A DNA stretch of 64,000 bases from Peptococcaceae bacterium (GCA_017656185.1 JACDOK010000006.1:1-64000); one strand, 5' to 3'. Positions 41,812-49,629 are shown, counted from the stretch's first letter. Notes: generated by a model from the sequence alone, not told the origin. A program made the numbers and translations.

Positions 41812-43132
41812 TGACGAGGAATACATGTGCTGGGCCATTCAACGGGCCATGGAACAGGAAGGATACGAAGCCGTTTCTGCTACCAGCGGAGCAGCAGGAT
41901 TGGATATCCTAAATGAGAATGGCGCATCACTCGTAATTGTCGACCTCAAAATGCCCGACATGGACGGTATCGAAGTCCTAAAACGCATCAAGAAAAACCA
42001 TCCCAAAATCCCGGTAATTCTCATTACCGCTCACGGCACCATAGAAACGGCCATCGAGGCTATGAAGATCGGTGCCTCTGACTATATCACCAAACCCTTT
42101 GACCTGGACGAGCTGGTCATTGTTGTTAAAAAGACCCTGCAGGTCAGTAAGCTGATGAACGAGGTGCGTTTCCTGCGTTCCGAGCTCACCAAGGAACACG
42201 GTACGATGATCGGTGAAAGCCCCGCCTTTGTCGAAGTCAAACAGTTGATTGAAAAAGTTGCCCCTACCGACGCCCCTGTCCTTATTACCGGGGAGAGCGG
42301 AACCGGTAAAGAGGTGGCTGCCGTAGCGCTTCATAACCTCAGCCACCGTAAGGAAGAACCCTTTGTGGCTATCAACTGCGCCGCCTTACCCGAGCACCTG
42401 TTGGAAAGTGAGCTCTTCGGCCACGAAAAGGGCGCCTTTACCGGGGCTACGTCTAAAAAGCTGGGGCGTTTTCAGCTGGCTGACAAGGGCACGATATTCT
42501 TGGACGAAATCGCCGAAATGTCGCCGTCTATGCAGGCCAAGCTGCTCCGTTTCCTGCAAAATCAAACTTTTGAACGGGTGGGGGGTACCAAGACCATCAA
42601 AACCGACACCCGTATTATCGCCGCTACCAATCGCGATTTAAAAGAGGCCGTCCAAAAAGGCTTGTTCCGGGAGGACCTTTATTACCGGCTCAACGTCATC
42701 ACGATCCACCTGCCGCCATTAAGAGAACGAAAGGACGATATTCCCCTCCTCGCCCGGCATTTTATCACCACATTACGCACTCTTTATCACGATACCACCA
42801 TCTCACCCGACGCTCTGGCATTGATGCAGCAGTACCACTGGCCCGGCAACATCCGGGAACTGCGCAATGTTATCGAACGGGCGTTGATCCTTTGTACCGA
42901 TAACCGTATCAGACCGTGTCACCTGCCCAAGGAACTTCAGAATACACAACCGGTCCGGGAAAGCGAAAGCCAGATTGACCTTCCCCCCGAAGGTATCAAC
43001 CTTGATGATGTAGAACGCCAGCTGATCCACAAAGCGCTGGAGAGGGCAAACGGTAATCAGACGCAGGCCGCCCGCCTGCTGGGCATAACCAGGGCTACTT
43101 TGATATACCGCATGCAGAAGTATGGGTTATGA
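41786..43132 (+). CDS. NtrC-family sigma-54-dependent response regulator
   Basis: A protein of about 448 residues: receiver domain (acidic 'IIDDEEYM', phospho-Asp in 'VDLKMPDMDG', Thr and Lys switch residues in 'LITAHG' and 'YITKPF'), AAA+ domain (Walker A 'GESGTGKE', sigma-54 loop 'EKGAFTGAT', Walker B 'GTIFLDEIAEM', arginine-finger region 'FREDLYYRLNVI') and a Fis-type HTH ('ANGNQTQAARLLGITRATLIYRMQKYGL'). It activates sigma-54 promoters; rpoN is in the window. ATG 41786 is chosen (GGAAAGAG upstream); it overlaps the kinase gene by 26 bp. Likely targets are the transport genes, but no -24/-12 site was identified. Confidence 0.95.
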   Translation: MKPKILIIDDEEYMCWAIQRAMEQEGYEAVSATSGAAGLDILNENGASLVIVDLKMPDMDGIEVLKRIKKNHPKIPVILITAHGTIETAIEAMKIGASDYITKPFDLDELVIVVKKTLQVSKLMNEVRFLRSELTKEHGTMIGESPAFVEVKQLIEKVAPTDAPVLITGESGTGKEVAAVALHNLSHRKEEPFVAINCAALPEHLLESELFGHEKGAFTGATSKKLGRFQLADKGTIFLDEIAEMSPSMQAKLLRFLQNQTFERVGGTKTIKTDTRIIAATNRDLKEAVQKGLFREDLYYRLNVITIHLPPLRERKDDIPLLARHFITTLRTLYHDTTISPDALALMQQYHWPGNIRELRNVIERALILCTDNRIRPCHLPKELQNTQPVRESESQIDLPPEGINLDDVERQLIHKALERANGNQTQAARLLGITRATLIYRMQKYGL

Positions 43133-43394
43133 TACGTCCGCTTCGCTCACTTTCATTCGCCCAGCACTCAGGGCTGAACAAGTTGCTTTGGAGCACTGTA
43201 GTAATCGCTGGTAACAGGCCGGGTATTTGAACCTTATATTGTTGACTGAGTGCTGGGCTGATCTTCGCCCTTCGTCGTTCTTTTGAATAGGCTCCAAGTT
43301 CGCGCTCCGGGAATCCCCCGTGGACATCTACATTCATTTTCATTCTTCGTGGTACTGATATACTCAGTATGGGAAACTGTTTACTGTTTACTGT
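43133..43394. repeat. Intergenic inverted repeat and AGTAAAC heptad array
   Basis: CCCAGCACTCAG (43160-43171) and CTGAGTGCTGGG (43246-43257) form a perfect 12-bp inverted repeat about 75 bp apart. The left end (ATGATACGTCCGCTTCG...CATTCGCCC) resembles the last unit of the TGTGATAC array at 19742. Four AGTAAAC heptads (minus orientation, 43378-43407) run into the stop codon of the CBS gene. No gene was seen. Confidence 0.65.
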
Positions 43395-43883
43395 TTACTG
43401 TTTACTGCCTAACTCCGCGGCGTCGCGTAAAATCTCCCTAAAGACCTGCGCGGCTTCAACGATACCGACCATCCGATTACCATCCATAACGGCCACGGCT
43501 GGTATCTTCGTTCTGTTAAAGACATAAACCACCCGCATCAGGTTATGGTCGTTCTGTACGCCGATCATTTCTTTGGGCGCAACAAATTCCGAAACCATTT
43601 TCCGTTTTAGGTGCCGGATGCGTTCCTCCCAAAGACCTTCCCAAAACACCGGCACCGACCACAAACTAATGTGAAAAGCCCCGGGTTCCATGGCATCAAA
43701 GACACCGCGGATGCTTATTAAACCAACCGGTACGCCGCCATCTTCCACAACAGCGCAGCCCGAGTTATTCCCTTCCTTACGAGAGGCATAAAGCTGCTGC
43801 ACCACCTTAAACATATTGTCTCGTATGCCGACCCAGGGAAACTGTGTTAAAGGTTTCATAATGTCCCGAACTTTCTTATCCAC
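43395..43883 (-). CDS. CBS-domain pair protein with FWxG linker
   Basis: A protein of about 162 residues with two CBS units ('KKVRDIMKPL', 'GVPVGLISIRGVFDAM'; then 'KEMIGVQNDHNLMRVVYVFNRTKIPAVAVM', 'RMVGIVEAAQVFREIL'). The linker 'SVPVFWEGLWEERI' matches the FWxG element of the CBS proteins at 38063 and 46014. GTG 43883 is chosen because AAGGAAGGTGAG lies just upstream and the N-terminus then aligns with the other two; the track's 43913 start does not. It ends a unit behind a TauE exporter and TIGR02186-type gene, with a 37-bp gap. Its stop codon lies in a heptad repeat. An adenylate-sensing regulator of transport is the likely role. Confidence 0.82.
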   Translation of the reverse strand: MDKKVRDIMKPLTQFPWVGIRDNMFKVVQQLYASRKEGNNSGCAVVEDGGVPVGLISIRGVFDAMEPGAFHISLWSVPVFWEGLWEERIRHLKRKMVSEFVAPKEMIGVQNDHNLMRVVYVFNRTKIPAVAVMDGNRMVGIVEAAQVFREILRDAAELGSKQ

Positions 43884-43920
43884 AGCCTCACCTTCCTTAA
43901 CAAAATATCCCATAATTGTT

Positions 43921-44718
43921 CTAAAGGCCAGCAGTGCGCCTTAACAGGTACAACAGATGAGCCATTAGGAAGCTTGCTCCTATGGCGGTTATCACCGCTG
44001 TTACCCCGTACCAGCCCGGCGTTTCTTCCGCCGATTTGCGCAGCAAATCAAGAAAACTCGTTTCTTTTACCTGCATTATCTGCTGCACGCTTTCCACGAC
44101 TTCCGTCCCTTTAACGGCATAAGCAGTAATGGTAATCTTACCCGGAGGTGTGTTACCGGGAAGCCGGAGCGTTCCGGCATAGGTCAAACCGTTTCTTTGA
44201 ATACTGCTCGCAAAATAATATTTCCCGTCCTGTTTTTGCAGCTGTATGGCACGCCGTACATAGGGCAGAGCTTCACTGGGAGGCAAACTTCTAAGGATTT
44301 CACCTGTTCGTATGGTGCACCCACCCCCCCGGGGAGCAGACAAATCAGATTCGTTGAGCCCCAAACTTTGACACAGCCCCCGGTCCGTAAAGTCTACCCT
44401 GCCGTCAGAAAGCACTTGATAAAATCCCGGTAACCCCGTCACCGCAACTGCCTTACCCTTAACCCACATTAGACCCGGCTTGTGGTTAACCAGGTAAATG
44501 TCCTGCTCCTCTGCCATGGCTTTGACCACTACGGCACAATTCTCATCCGGCAGGCTTCCTGCAAAACGTACCTGTTTACCCGTAAAGTTTTCATCAATTT
44601 GAACGGTCTTGACATCGGTAAAGAAAGTGAAGTCGTCCTGTGCCCAGCACCAGGAAGACCCGCCAGGACATAAAAGCAGTCCCGAAAGAAAGCATATTAT
44701 GGCAGTGATATGTCGCAA
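43921..44718 (-). CDS. TIGR02186-type exported, C-terminally anchored protein (second copy)
   Basis: A protein of about 265 residues with a signal peptide ('ITAIICFLSGLLLCPGGSSW'), an extracytoplasmic beta domain ('QVRFAGSLPDENCAVVVKAM', 'GLMWVKGKAVAVTGLPGFYQVLSDG', 'PGKITITAYAVKGTEVV') and a C-terminal membrane helix ('WYGVTAVITAIGASFLMAHLL'). It is the paralogue of the 28077 protein. The track ORF starts far upstream in another gene. The correct start is TTG 44718, served by GGAGGAGG 9-14 nt upstream, giving a 22-bp overlap with the exporter gene. It is probably translationally coupled to the TauE protein and acts as its accessory. Confidence 0.75.
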   Translation of the reverse strand: MRHITAIICFLSGLLLCPGGSSWCWAQDDFTFFTDVKTVQIDENFTGKQVRFAGSLPDENCAVVVKAMAEEQDIYLVNHKPGLMWVKGKAVAVTGLPGFYQVLSDGRVDFTDRGLCQSLGLNESDLSAPRGGGCTIRTGEILRSLPPSEALPYVRRAIQLQKQDGKYYFASSIQRNGLTYAGTLRLPGNTPPGKITITAYAVKGTEVVESVQQIMQVKETSFLDLLRKSAEETPGWYGVTAVITAIGASFLMAHLLYLLRRTAGL

Positions 44719-45593
44719 ATCACCATTCCTCCTCCATACGGATACCCCAACCATATACCCACTACGGTGAAGAGCATCGCCAAAGCCAGAATTACTCGTG
44801 GAGCATAAGGCGGCAGGTATTTGACCACGACGGTGCTGAACTGCATTCCGATAATCCAGCCAGCGAACAATACGAGGGCCAGGCTTATATCCACTGACTG
44901 ATTGATCAAGGCGTGTTCTATGGTTGCCATTACACTGGTGGTAAAGACCAAGATCAAACTTGTACCTACTGCCACCAAGACCGGCAGCCGGAAGAGGTAA
45001 AGCAATACCGGCAGGAAAATAAAGCTCCCGCCCATCCCGTATACACCGGTCAATATCCCACCAATAACGCCCAAACCGGTAACAACAAGTACGTGTACGA
45101 TATTGTGCCCTTCCCTGGAGCTTAAGGGTTGGAAGCAGGGCCAGCATCTTTTATCCGGTTTTGGGGGTGCTGATCCTGTGCCTCCCGATTTTACGGTTCC
45201 AAGCAGCATCAGTATTGCCGTTATGCTTAATACAACGGTGTAACCGTATCGCAGGATCAAGTCGAATATCCCCTCCTGCACCAGGTAATGGACAAGTTCC
45301 GTACCAATGGTGCACCCGGTTAAACCGCCAATTACAAATATACCTGCCGTTTTAAAGTCTATGGTGCCCATCCTGCGGTGGGAAAGCACACCCAACCACG
45401 AACCCGCAACAATATGATTGGCCTCGGATGCTACGGCCGTGACCGGCGGAATACCCAGGATGATCAGCAGCGGCGTCGTTAAAAAACCCCCAAGATAACC
45501 AAATGATCCTACCAGAGCTCCCACCAAACCACCTATTGCTAATAGAAGCGGCACATTTACGGCAATTCCCGCTGCGGTCAAATCCAAATGCAC
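44697..45593 (-). CDS. TauE/SafE-family anion exporter (second module)
   Basis: A protein of about 298 residues, eight or so membrane segments in two halves ('GSFGYLGGFLTTPLLIILGIPPVTAVASEANHI' and 'GVYGMGGSFIFLPVLLYLFRLPVLVAVGTS'). The first Gly loop reads GYLGG instead of GVGGG. GTG 45593 is chosen from the SD (GGAGGG) and from alignment with the paralogue at 28901. The cytoplasmic insert carries a CWPC motif ('DKRCWPCFQPL') not seen in the paralogue. It is followed by the TIGR02186-type and CBS genes, a three-gene module. The substrate is probably sulfite or another sulfur anion, by context. Confidence 0.87.
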   Translation of the reverse strand: MHLDLTAAGIAVNVPLLLAIGGLVGALVGSFGYLGGFLTTPLLIILGIPPVTAVASEANHIVAGSWLGVLSHRRMGTIDFKTAGIFVIGGLTGCTIGTELVHYLVQEGIFDLILRYGYTVVLSITAILMLLGTVKSGGTGSAPPKPDKRCWPCFQPLSSREGHNIVHVLVVTGLGVIGGILTGVYGMGGSFIFLPVLLYLFRLPVLVAVGTSLILVFTTSVMATIEHALINQSVDISLALVLFAGWIIGMQFSTVVVKYLPPYAPRVILALAMLFTVVGIWLGYPYGGGMVICDISLP

Positions 45594-45799
45594 AACCATC
45601 CCTCCTGCTAAAGTTGCTGCTGTCGCAAACAGCAAAGCTCATAACCCGTTGTGAGTGGCAGGAAGGACCCCACCCTTCCCGCCACCCGGGAACCAGGAAA
45701 TACCCGTGTACCTCTATTAAGTTTTAGGAAGCAATTTTCGTGCCAACTCTTACAACAGGCATCATGCTTAGCTTTCGCTTTCCGCGGCGATTTCTATTG

Positions 45800-45817
45800 C
45801 TGTAGCATATGCTACAG
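45800..45817. promoter_or_regulatory. Perfect 18-bp palindrome CTGTAGCATATGCTACAG
   Basis: An uninterrupted palindrome in the divergent-looking gap between the TauE module (45593, minus) and the CBS operon end (46014, minus), about 210 bp upstream of the TauE start. It is a candidate operator. The rest of the 420-bp gap holds the terminator at 45866-45924 and nothing else recognised. Confidence 0.5.
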
Positions 45818-45865
45818 TTTGGGGCATTTTGGGAAGCAAATCCGACAACGGTCGGGTATGTTTGC

Positions 45866-45924
45866 ATAAAAAAAGAAACCCGGTAACTCGGCGTCGTTAC
45901 TGCAGGTAAGACGCCTTACCGGGT
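45866..45924 (-). terminator. Two-stem terminator ending the 48.9-46.0 kb operon
   Basis: On the minus strand ACCCGGTA...TACCGGGT encloses GGCGTC...GACGCC and is followed by TTTCTTTTTTTATG. It lies 90 nt beyond the stop of the CBS gene at 46014. Confidence 0.85.
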
Positions 45925-46013
45925 AACCTTAAGAGTTAACCATAATTACTTTCGGTTAATTATGCAATGCTGTTTCTATAAAAGGGATGTTGGGAGAGAC
46001 GTAACGGCCCTTT

Positions 46014-46490
46014 TTACTGGGTAACGGCTTCAAACCTGTCATTAACCAGTTCATTGAACAGATTGTCGACCGAAACCGTTCCTACCAGCTGTCCCTGGTC
46101 TACTACCAGTACCGTGCTTACCTTGCGGTCGTTAAAGATATGGGAGACCTTCATCAGGGTATCGTCAGGGTCAACCACCACCGGTGACCGCATAAGGTCC
46201 TTGACCTTGCGTTCCGCGACGGCACGCCACTGGTCGGTGAAAAGCCCCTCCCAGAAGATTTCCATTTTAATGTCACCTTTCGTATAGGGAGGATCCAGGA
46301 TATCCAGCAGGTCATTCCGGTTAAGCATACCTACTACATTATTCCTTTCCTTAATCAGTACCGTAGGATCCTTCCCCTCCCTTATGGCCTGCATAAATGC
46401 CGCTACCAATTCCTTAACGCTAGTCTCCGGGCTTACCTCCACCAGCAATGACGGTCCCATGATATCGCGCACACGCTTTTCACTTATCAT
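46014..46490 (-). CDS. CBS-domain pair protein with FWxG linker (third copy)
   Basis: A 158-residue protein with two CBS motifs ('KRVRDIMGPSLLVEVSPETSV', 'NVVGMLNRNDLLDIL'; 'RKVKDLMRSPVVVDPDDTLMKV', 'QLVGTVSVDNLFNELV') and the linker 'MEIFWEGLFTDQWRAVAE', which gives the FWxGxF/W element common to the three CBS proteins in the window. It is the last gene of the operon TauE - membrane protein - HTH protein - CBS and ends at a strong terminator. The role is probably regulatory for the exporter through nucleotide binding; it has no enzymatic domain. Confidence 0.87.
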   Translation of the reverse strand: MISEKRVRDIMGPSLLVEVSPETSVKELVAAFMQAIREGKDPTVLIKERNNVVGMLNRNDLLDILDPPYTKGDIKMEIFWEGLFTDQWRAVAERKVKDLMRSPVVVDPDDTLMKVSHIFNDRKVSTVLVVDQGQLVGTVSVDNLFNELVNDRFEAVTQ

Positions 46491-46504
46491 TGATATCCCT
46501 CCCC

Positions 46505-46906
46505 TTATTTTATGTTGTAGTTATCAGTGACCCGTACCTCGGAGGGCAGCTGCCTTTTTAATTGCTGTAAAAGTTCCCTCAAGGCCGGGTCATTAATCCG
46601 TTCCAACCGCCACCAAAGCCATTTATAACGGAGTTCCCACATTGCCTTGGCCTGTTCCAGCCGGTTGATTTTCTGCTGCAAGCGCTTGTTATGGTCCTTC
46701 AGTTCGAGGAGGAGGTGGTCAGCCTGGCCCTGTTTTTGCGTCATCTGCGCCTGCAATAGATCGAGACCAGCACGAATTAGTTTTTTACGCCACTTGTAGT
46801 ACGTCTGGCGCTTAATACCATACTTTTGGCAGAGCTCATCGGTCGTAAGATCGCTGTTCATCCCCTCAAGGACCATATTCAGCATTTGCTCCAGGCCGAA
46901 CTGCAC
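46505..46906 (-). CDS. HTH and coiled-coil protein, transposase OrfA-like
   Basis: A 133-residue protein. Residues about 15-50 are a helix-turn-helix of the transposase-8/IS3 OrfA type ('TTDELCQKYGIKRQTYYKWRKKLIRAGLD'), followed by a long coiled coil ('ELKDHNKRLQQKINRLEQAKAMWELRYKWLWWRLERI'). No integrase OrfB is nearby, and no inverted repeats were seen. GTG 46906 has GGAAGGAGGAG upstream. It lies cleanly inside the TauE-CBS operon (14 nt before the CBS gene and 33 nt after the membrane protein), which suggests a recruited DNA-binding regulator rather than a fresh insertion. Confidence 0.7.
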   Translation of the reverse strand: MQFGLEQMLNMVLEGMNSDLTTDELCQKYGIKRQTYYKWRKKLIRAGLDLLQAQMTQKQGQADHLLLELKDHNKRLQQKINRLEQAKAMWELRYKWLWWRLERINDPALRELLQQLKRQLPSEVRVTDNYNIK

Positions 46907-46939
46907 GTTAAACTCCTCCTTCCCTGAAGATATAGCCCG

Positions 46940-47647
46940 CTATACCTCTTCCTTGTGAGCCGCCTTGCTCATATTGAGTCCGAGCCCTTCGAAGAGGAAG
47001 TAGATAGCGAACCCCCACCAAACGGTATAGATAATGTAGAACACCAGCATCCCGGTAACCGTACCGGCAAAATCCGAAACCCGTTCCGGTTTGACACCAT
47101 AGAAGTTATAAGCCGGTTCGACGGCCCTTTTCACGATTTCATCTACGAAGGATGCCTGCTTGAAAGCCCCCTGCTTTTTCAAGACACTATCTACTTCGTG
47201 CAGGGCCAGCCACCAGTGATACATCGCATCCTTCTTGTGGTAGCCGTACTTCTCGGTCATTATATCACCCTCGTTGTTGAACATCGCATCGGCATCATTT
47301 ACGACGGCCGCTGCAATATTCCCCAGGTCGCCGTTAATCTTAACTTCGCTGCCGCTCGTTTGAACCTGAGCACCAGACTTCTCAAAGAGAACGGCGGCCT
47401 TGGCAGCGTCATCGGTACTGTCCAGCGTTATGGTCACATCAATCACCTGACCGCGATACCCGTCTACTTGTTCCTTAACTTCCGGGATAAAGTAGGTCGA
47501 CCCCTTGGCGATCGAATTGAACAACTGATCGGCAAACTGCAGACCGTTCATCCCGTTGAAGACCGGCGAGTAGATCGCTGCCAACACCAGAAAGAACGAG
47601 ATAGCCAAAACTAACCCGATGGTAAAGCTGCGCCCGTTCCGTATCAT
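46940..47647 (-). CDS. Two-pass membrane protein with extracytoplasmic domain
   Basis: A 235-residue protein with an N-terminal membrane helix ('FTIGLVLAISFFLVLAAIYSPVF'), about 165 residues outside the membrane ('DVTITLDSTDDAAKAAVLFEKSGAQVQ' looks like a small alpha/beta module; 'YGYHKKDAMYHWWLAL' follows) and a second helix ('GMLVFYIIYTVWWGFAIYFLF'). No family is recognised with confidence. It starts 3 nt after the TauE stop and is surely co-expressed with it; a periplasmic-side subunit or substrate-binding accessory is an inference. GAGGAGGT lies upstream of the ATG. Confidence 0.7.
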   Translation of the reverse strand: MIRNGRSFTIGLVLAISFFLVLAAIYSPVFNGMNGLQFADQLFNSIAKGSTYFIPEVKEQVDGYRGQVIDVTITLDSTDDAAKAAVLFEKSGAQVQTSGSEVKINGDLGNIAAAVVNDADAMFNNEGDIMTEKYGYHKKDAMYHWWLALHEVDSVLKKQGAFKQASFVDEIVKRAVEPAYNFYGVKPERVSDFAGTVTGMLVFYIIYTVWWGFAIYFLFEGLGLNMSKAAHKEEV

Positions 47648-47650
47648 CCT

Positions 47651-48916
47651 CTATACCTCCTCTCTCAACTTGGGTAGGTTCCTGAAGAAGGTACTTATCA
47701 CCCACACGGCAAAGATGCCGACAATAATGAAGAAGATCCAATTCCCGGCCACCGTCAGAGCGTTCCCTAAACCCGGGCTGACACTGATTACACCAAGCTT
47801 GGAGAGTTTGGACGGCAGCACAAACAGGCGGTTAAGGAACCCGGCTATGATCGCGGTGGCGTAAAAGCCCCGGATGTAGATACCCTTGACAACCTTAGTC
47901 GTAAGGGCCCCCACCTGAATGCCGATCAGCGAGCCAAGGAGCATCCCCATAGCCAGCGTGTAAAAGATGAACCCGTATACGGCGTACTGCGAAATGGAGG
48001 CATAACCGGCAGTAAAAATGATCTGCAGGATGTCAGTGCCAACCGTGGTGAAGGACGATACCCCGAGGCCGTAAACGAACATCGGGAAGGTGAGGAAGCC
48101 GCCACCGACACCCATAATCGCGGCTACGAACCCGACGATACCGCCGCAGCCAGCCACGAAGATGGCCGGGATTTTGCGTCCGCCCGGTACGAGGTCCTGG
48201 TCAAAGGTAATCCTGGGCGGAATGTTGCTCGCCTGCAGGCGACCGGCAATACCCGTCACGGCACCGCCTGCTGCCGCTGTTTCATGTGCTGCGGCGGAAT
48301 CTATTTTAGCCACACCGGATCTCTGTCTTAAGAAATCAAACAGCGCGTAAAATCCCAGGAAACCGAGCAGCAATACGTAGATAACGCTGATGAAAGTGTC
48401 ACTGAGCACGGGGTTACTCATATACAGAGCCCGGTTCAGAATGCCGCCGCCCGACACGCCGATAAAGGAACCGGCCACAAAGGCTACGGCTAAGCCGATC
48501 GACACGTTGCCCAGCTTTTTGTGCACCGTGGTGCCCATAATAGCTTTGGCAAAGATATGGAACAAGTCGGTACCTACGGCCAGGATACCCTTAACCCCGA
48601 CGCTCATCAGGGCAGGGGTAATGATAAAGCCGCCCCCGGCACCGATACACCCGGTGATCAACCCGGCACACAGGCCGATCAGGATCGACACTAGGAAGAT
48701 TTTAGGAGAATAGAAGGCAGGAGCATAGGCCGACTTCCCGCCCAAGATTCCCGGCAGGTCCGCGGCATAACCGATGATTGGAACAAGCAGCGGCGTACAA
48801 AGCACAAGCAGTAGAAACAGCTTGCGGCGATCCCTTAGAATAGTCAGTGAGGTTTCGTATTCCCACCTGGCATGGGCTCGTGCTGCCGCTTGAAACATTT
48901 CATAGAGCTTTCTCAA
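47651..48916 (-). CDS. Large TauE/SafE-family anion exporter
   Basis: A 421-residue protein, longer than the usual 250-310. It has an extra N-terminal membrane helix with a basic leader ('KLFLLLVLCTPLLVPIIGYA') and then the TauE two-repeat core: 'GCIGAGGGFIITPALMSVGVKGILAVGTDLFHI' and 'AIMGVGGGFLTFPMFVYGLGVSSFTTVGTDILQI', with a cytoplasmic insert of about 55 residues and an additional C-terminal helix. Start TTG 48916 has AAGGGGG upstream. It heads the operon with the two-pass membrane protein, HTH protein and CBS protein. The first structured RNA element (49040-49135) lies in its leader. The substrate is probably a sulfur oxyanion. Confidence 0.9.
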   Translation of the reverse strand: MRKLYEMFQAAARAHARWEYETSLTILRDRRKLFLLLVLCTPLLVPIIGYAADLPGILGGKSAYAPAFYSPKIFLVSILIGLCAGLITGCIGAGGGFIITPALMSVGVKGILAVGTDLFHIFAKAIMGTTVHKKLGNVSIGLAVAFVAGSFIGVSGGGILNRALYMSNPVLSDTFISVIYVLLLGFLGFYALFDFLRQRSGVAKIDSAAAHETAAAGGAVTGIAGRLQASNIPPRITFDQDLVPGGRKIPAIFVAGCGGIVGFVAAIMGVGGGFLTFPMFVYGLGVSSFTTVGTDILQIIFTAGYASISQYAVYGFIFYTLAMGMLLGSLIGIQVGALTTKVVKGIYIRGFYATAIIAGFLNRLFVLPSKLSKLGVISVSPGLGNALTVAGNWIFFIIVGIFAVWVISTFFRNLPKLREEV

Positions 48917-49039
48917 CGGTAATACCCCCTTTTAGTTGATTAATCAGTAAGCATTAAGTAATATCGTTTTCGTTTTCAGCGAAACATGCCTTAACATAAC
49001 CATCCCAGCTGGTATCACCCCCCTTAAAACGCGGTATAT

Positions 49040-49135
49040 AAAAAGGCCGGCTTACCCCCGCCCGGAACCTTCCCCGCGCTTTGAATATCCGAGAGTAGGG
49101 GGCATGCCGGCCTATCGTTTTTCGATTCGGCCTTT
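49040..49135 (-). ncRNA. Structured element copy 1: small hairpin plus terminator-like hairpin
   Basis: Minus strand: hairpin A is GGCC-ga-ATCG-aaaaa-CGAT-a-GGCC, and its 3' GGCC also begins a second long hairpin GGCCGGC..CCCCC / GGGGG..GCCGGCC followed by TTTTTATA. Hairpin A and the terminator are therefore mutually exclusive. Two more copies follow upstream (49630, 50236). This copy lies 19 nt after the 73-residue protein gene and about 125 nt before the large TauE gene. Confidence 0.65.
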
Positions 49136-49153
49136 ATTCGTATTGGATTGTCC

Positions 49154-49375
49154 TTAATCCCTATACCTGGCCACGGGCACCGCTTCCGTCAAATCTTTCA
49201 AAATACTGGCATCATTGTTTCTCTGAGCGGCTATTATTTGCCTGAGCCGGTTACCCTTTATCAATACACAGCGCCCACCCGGTACCATAACGCGATACCA
49301 TTCAATTCCCGGTACCGGGATAATGCGGCAACCCAATGCTTCCAGGCGTTCAAACACCATCCGCATGTCAGTCAT
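49154..49375 (-). CDS. Small protein of unknown function (73 aa)
   Basis: The reading frame 'MTDMRMVFERLEALGCRIIPVPGIEWYRVMVPGGRCVLIKGNRLRQII...' starts at ATG 49375, where the SD is an almost perfect GGAGGTGATC. The track start at 49483 is rejected. It resembles a compact alpha/beta fold ending in basic residues; no family is recognised. It lies 17 nt after the DUF2292-type gene at 49392 and ends 19 nt before structured element copy 1. Confidence 0.65.
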   Translation of the reverse strand: MTDMRMVFERLEALGCRIIPVPGIEWYRVMVPGGRCVLIKGNRLRQIIAAQRNNDASILKDLTEAVPVARYRD

Positions 49376-49391
49376 GCGGATCACCTCCGGA

Positions 49392-49595
49392 TCAACCCGA
49401 GAGACGGGGTTTGTGGCGGCGGCTGCCGGCAACCCGCTCTGGCACTTCGTCCTCTTCCAGCTTTCGTGTTTTAATAGCCTCATAAATGACCACGGGCTGC
49501 CCGTTTTCCACCCTGATCTTGACCTCGCCCCAGCCTAACTGCCGGAGGAAAGCTATAAGCTGTCTTTCCCGGTTTGTTAAGTCGCTGATCGACAT
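49392..49595 (-). CDS. DUF2292-type small protein
   Basis: A 67-residue protein whose core 'LTNRERQLIAFLRQLGWGEVKIRVENGQPVVIYEAIKTRKLEE' fits the DUF2292 pattern (short helix, then GxVxIxVxxGxxVxIE, ending in a basic K/R-x-R-L). About 20 residues of basic tail follow. It is clearly paralogous to the protein at 50316 (about 65% identical over the core by eye). The function of the family is unknown; members are common near sulfur and C1 genes in anaerobes. It is downstream of element copy 2. Confidence 0.75.
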   Translation of the reverse strand: MSISDLTNRERQLIAFLRQLGWGEVKIRVENGQPVVIYEAIKTRKLEEDEVPERVAGSRRHKPRLSG

Positions 49596-49629
49596 CGCGC
49601 CTCACGCTCCTCCAGCACTTCAGTGCTGA

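Noticed and set aside
44719-45147. N-terminal extension of the 43921 ORF in the track
   Set aside because: Lies out of frame within the TauE gene; the SD and signal peptide place the start at TTG 44718.
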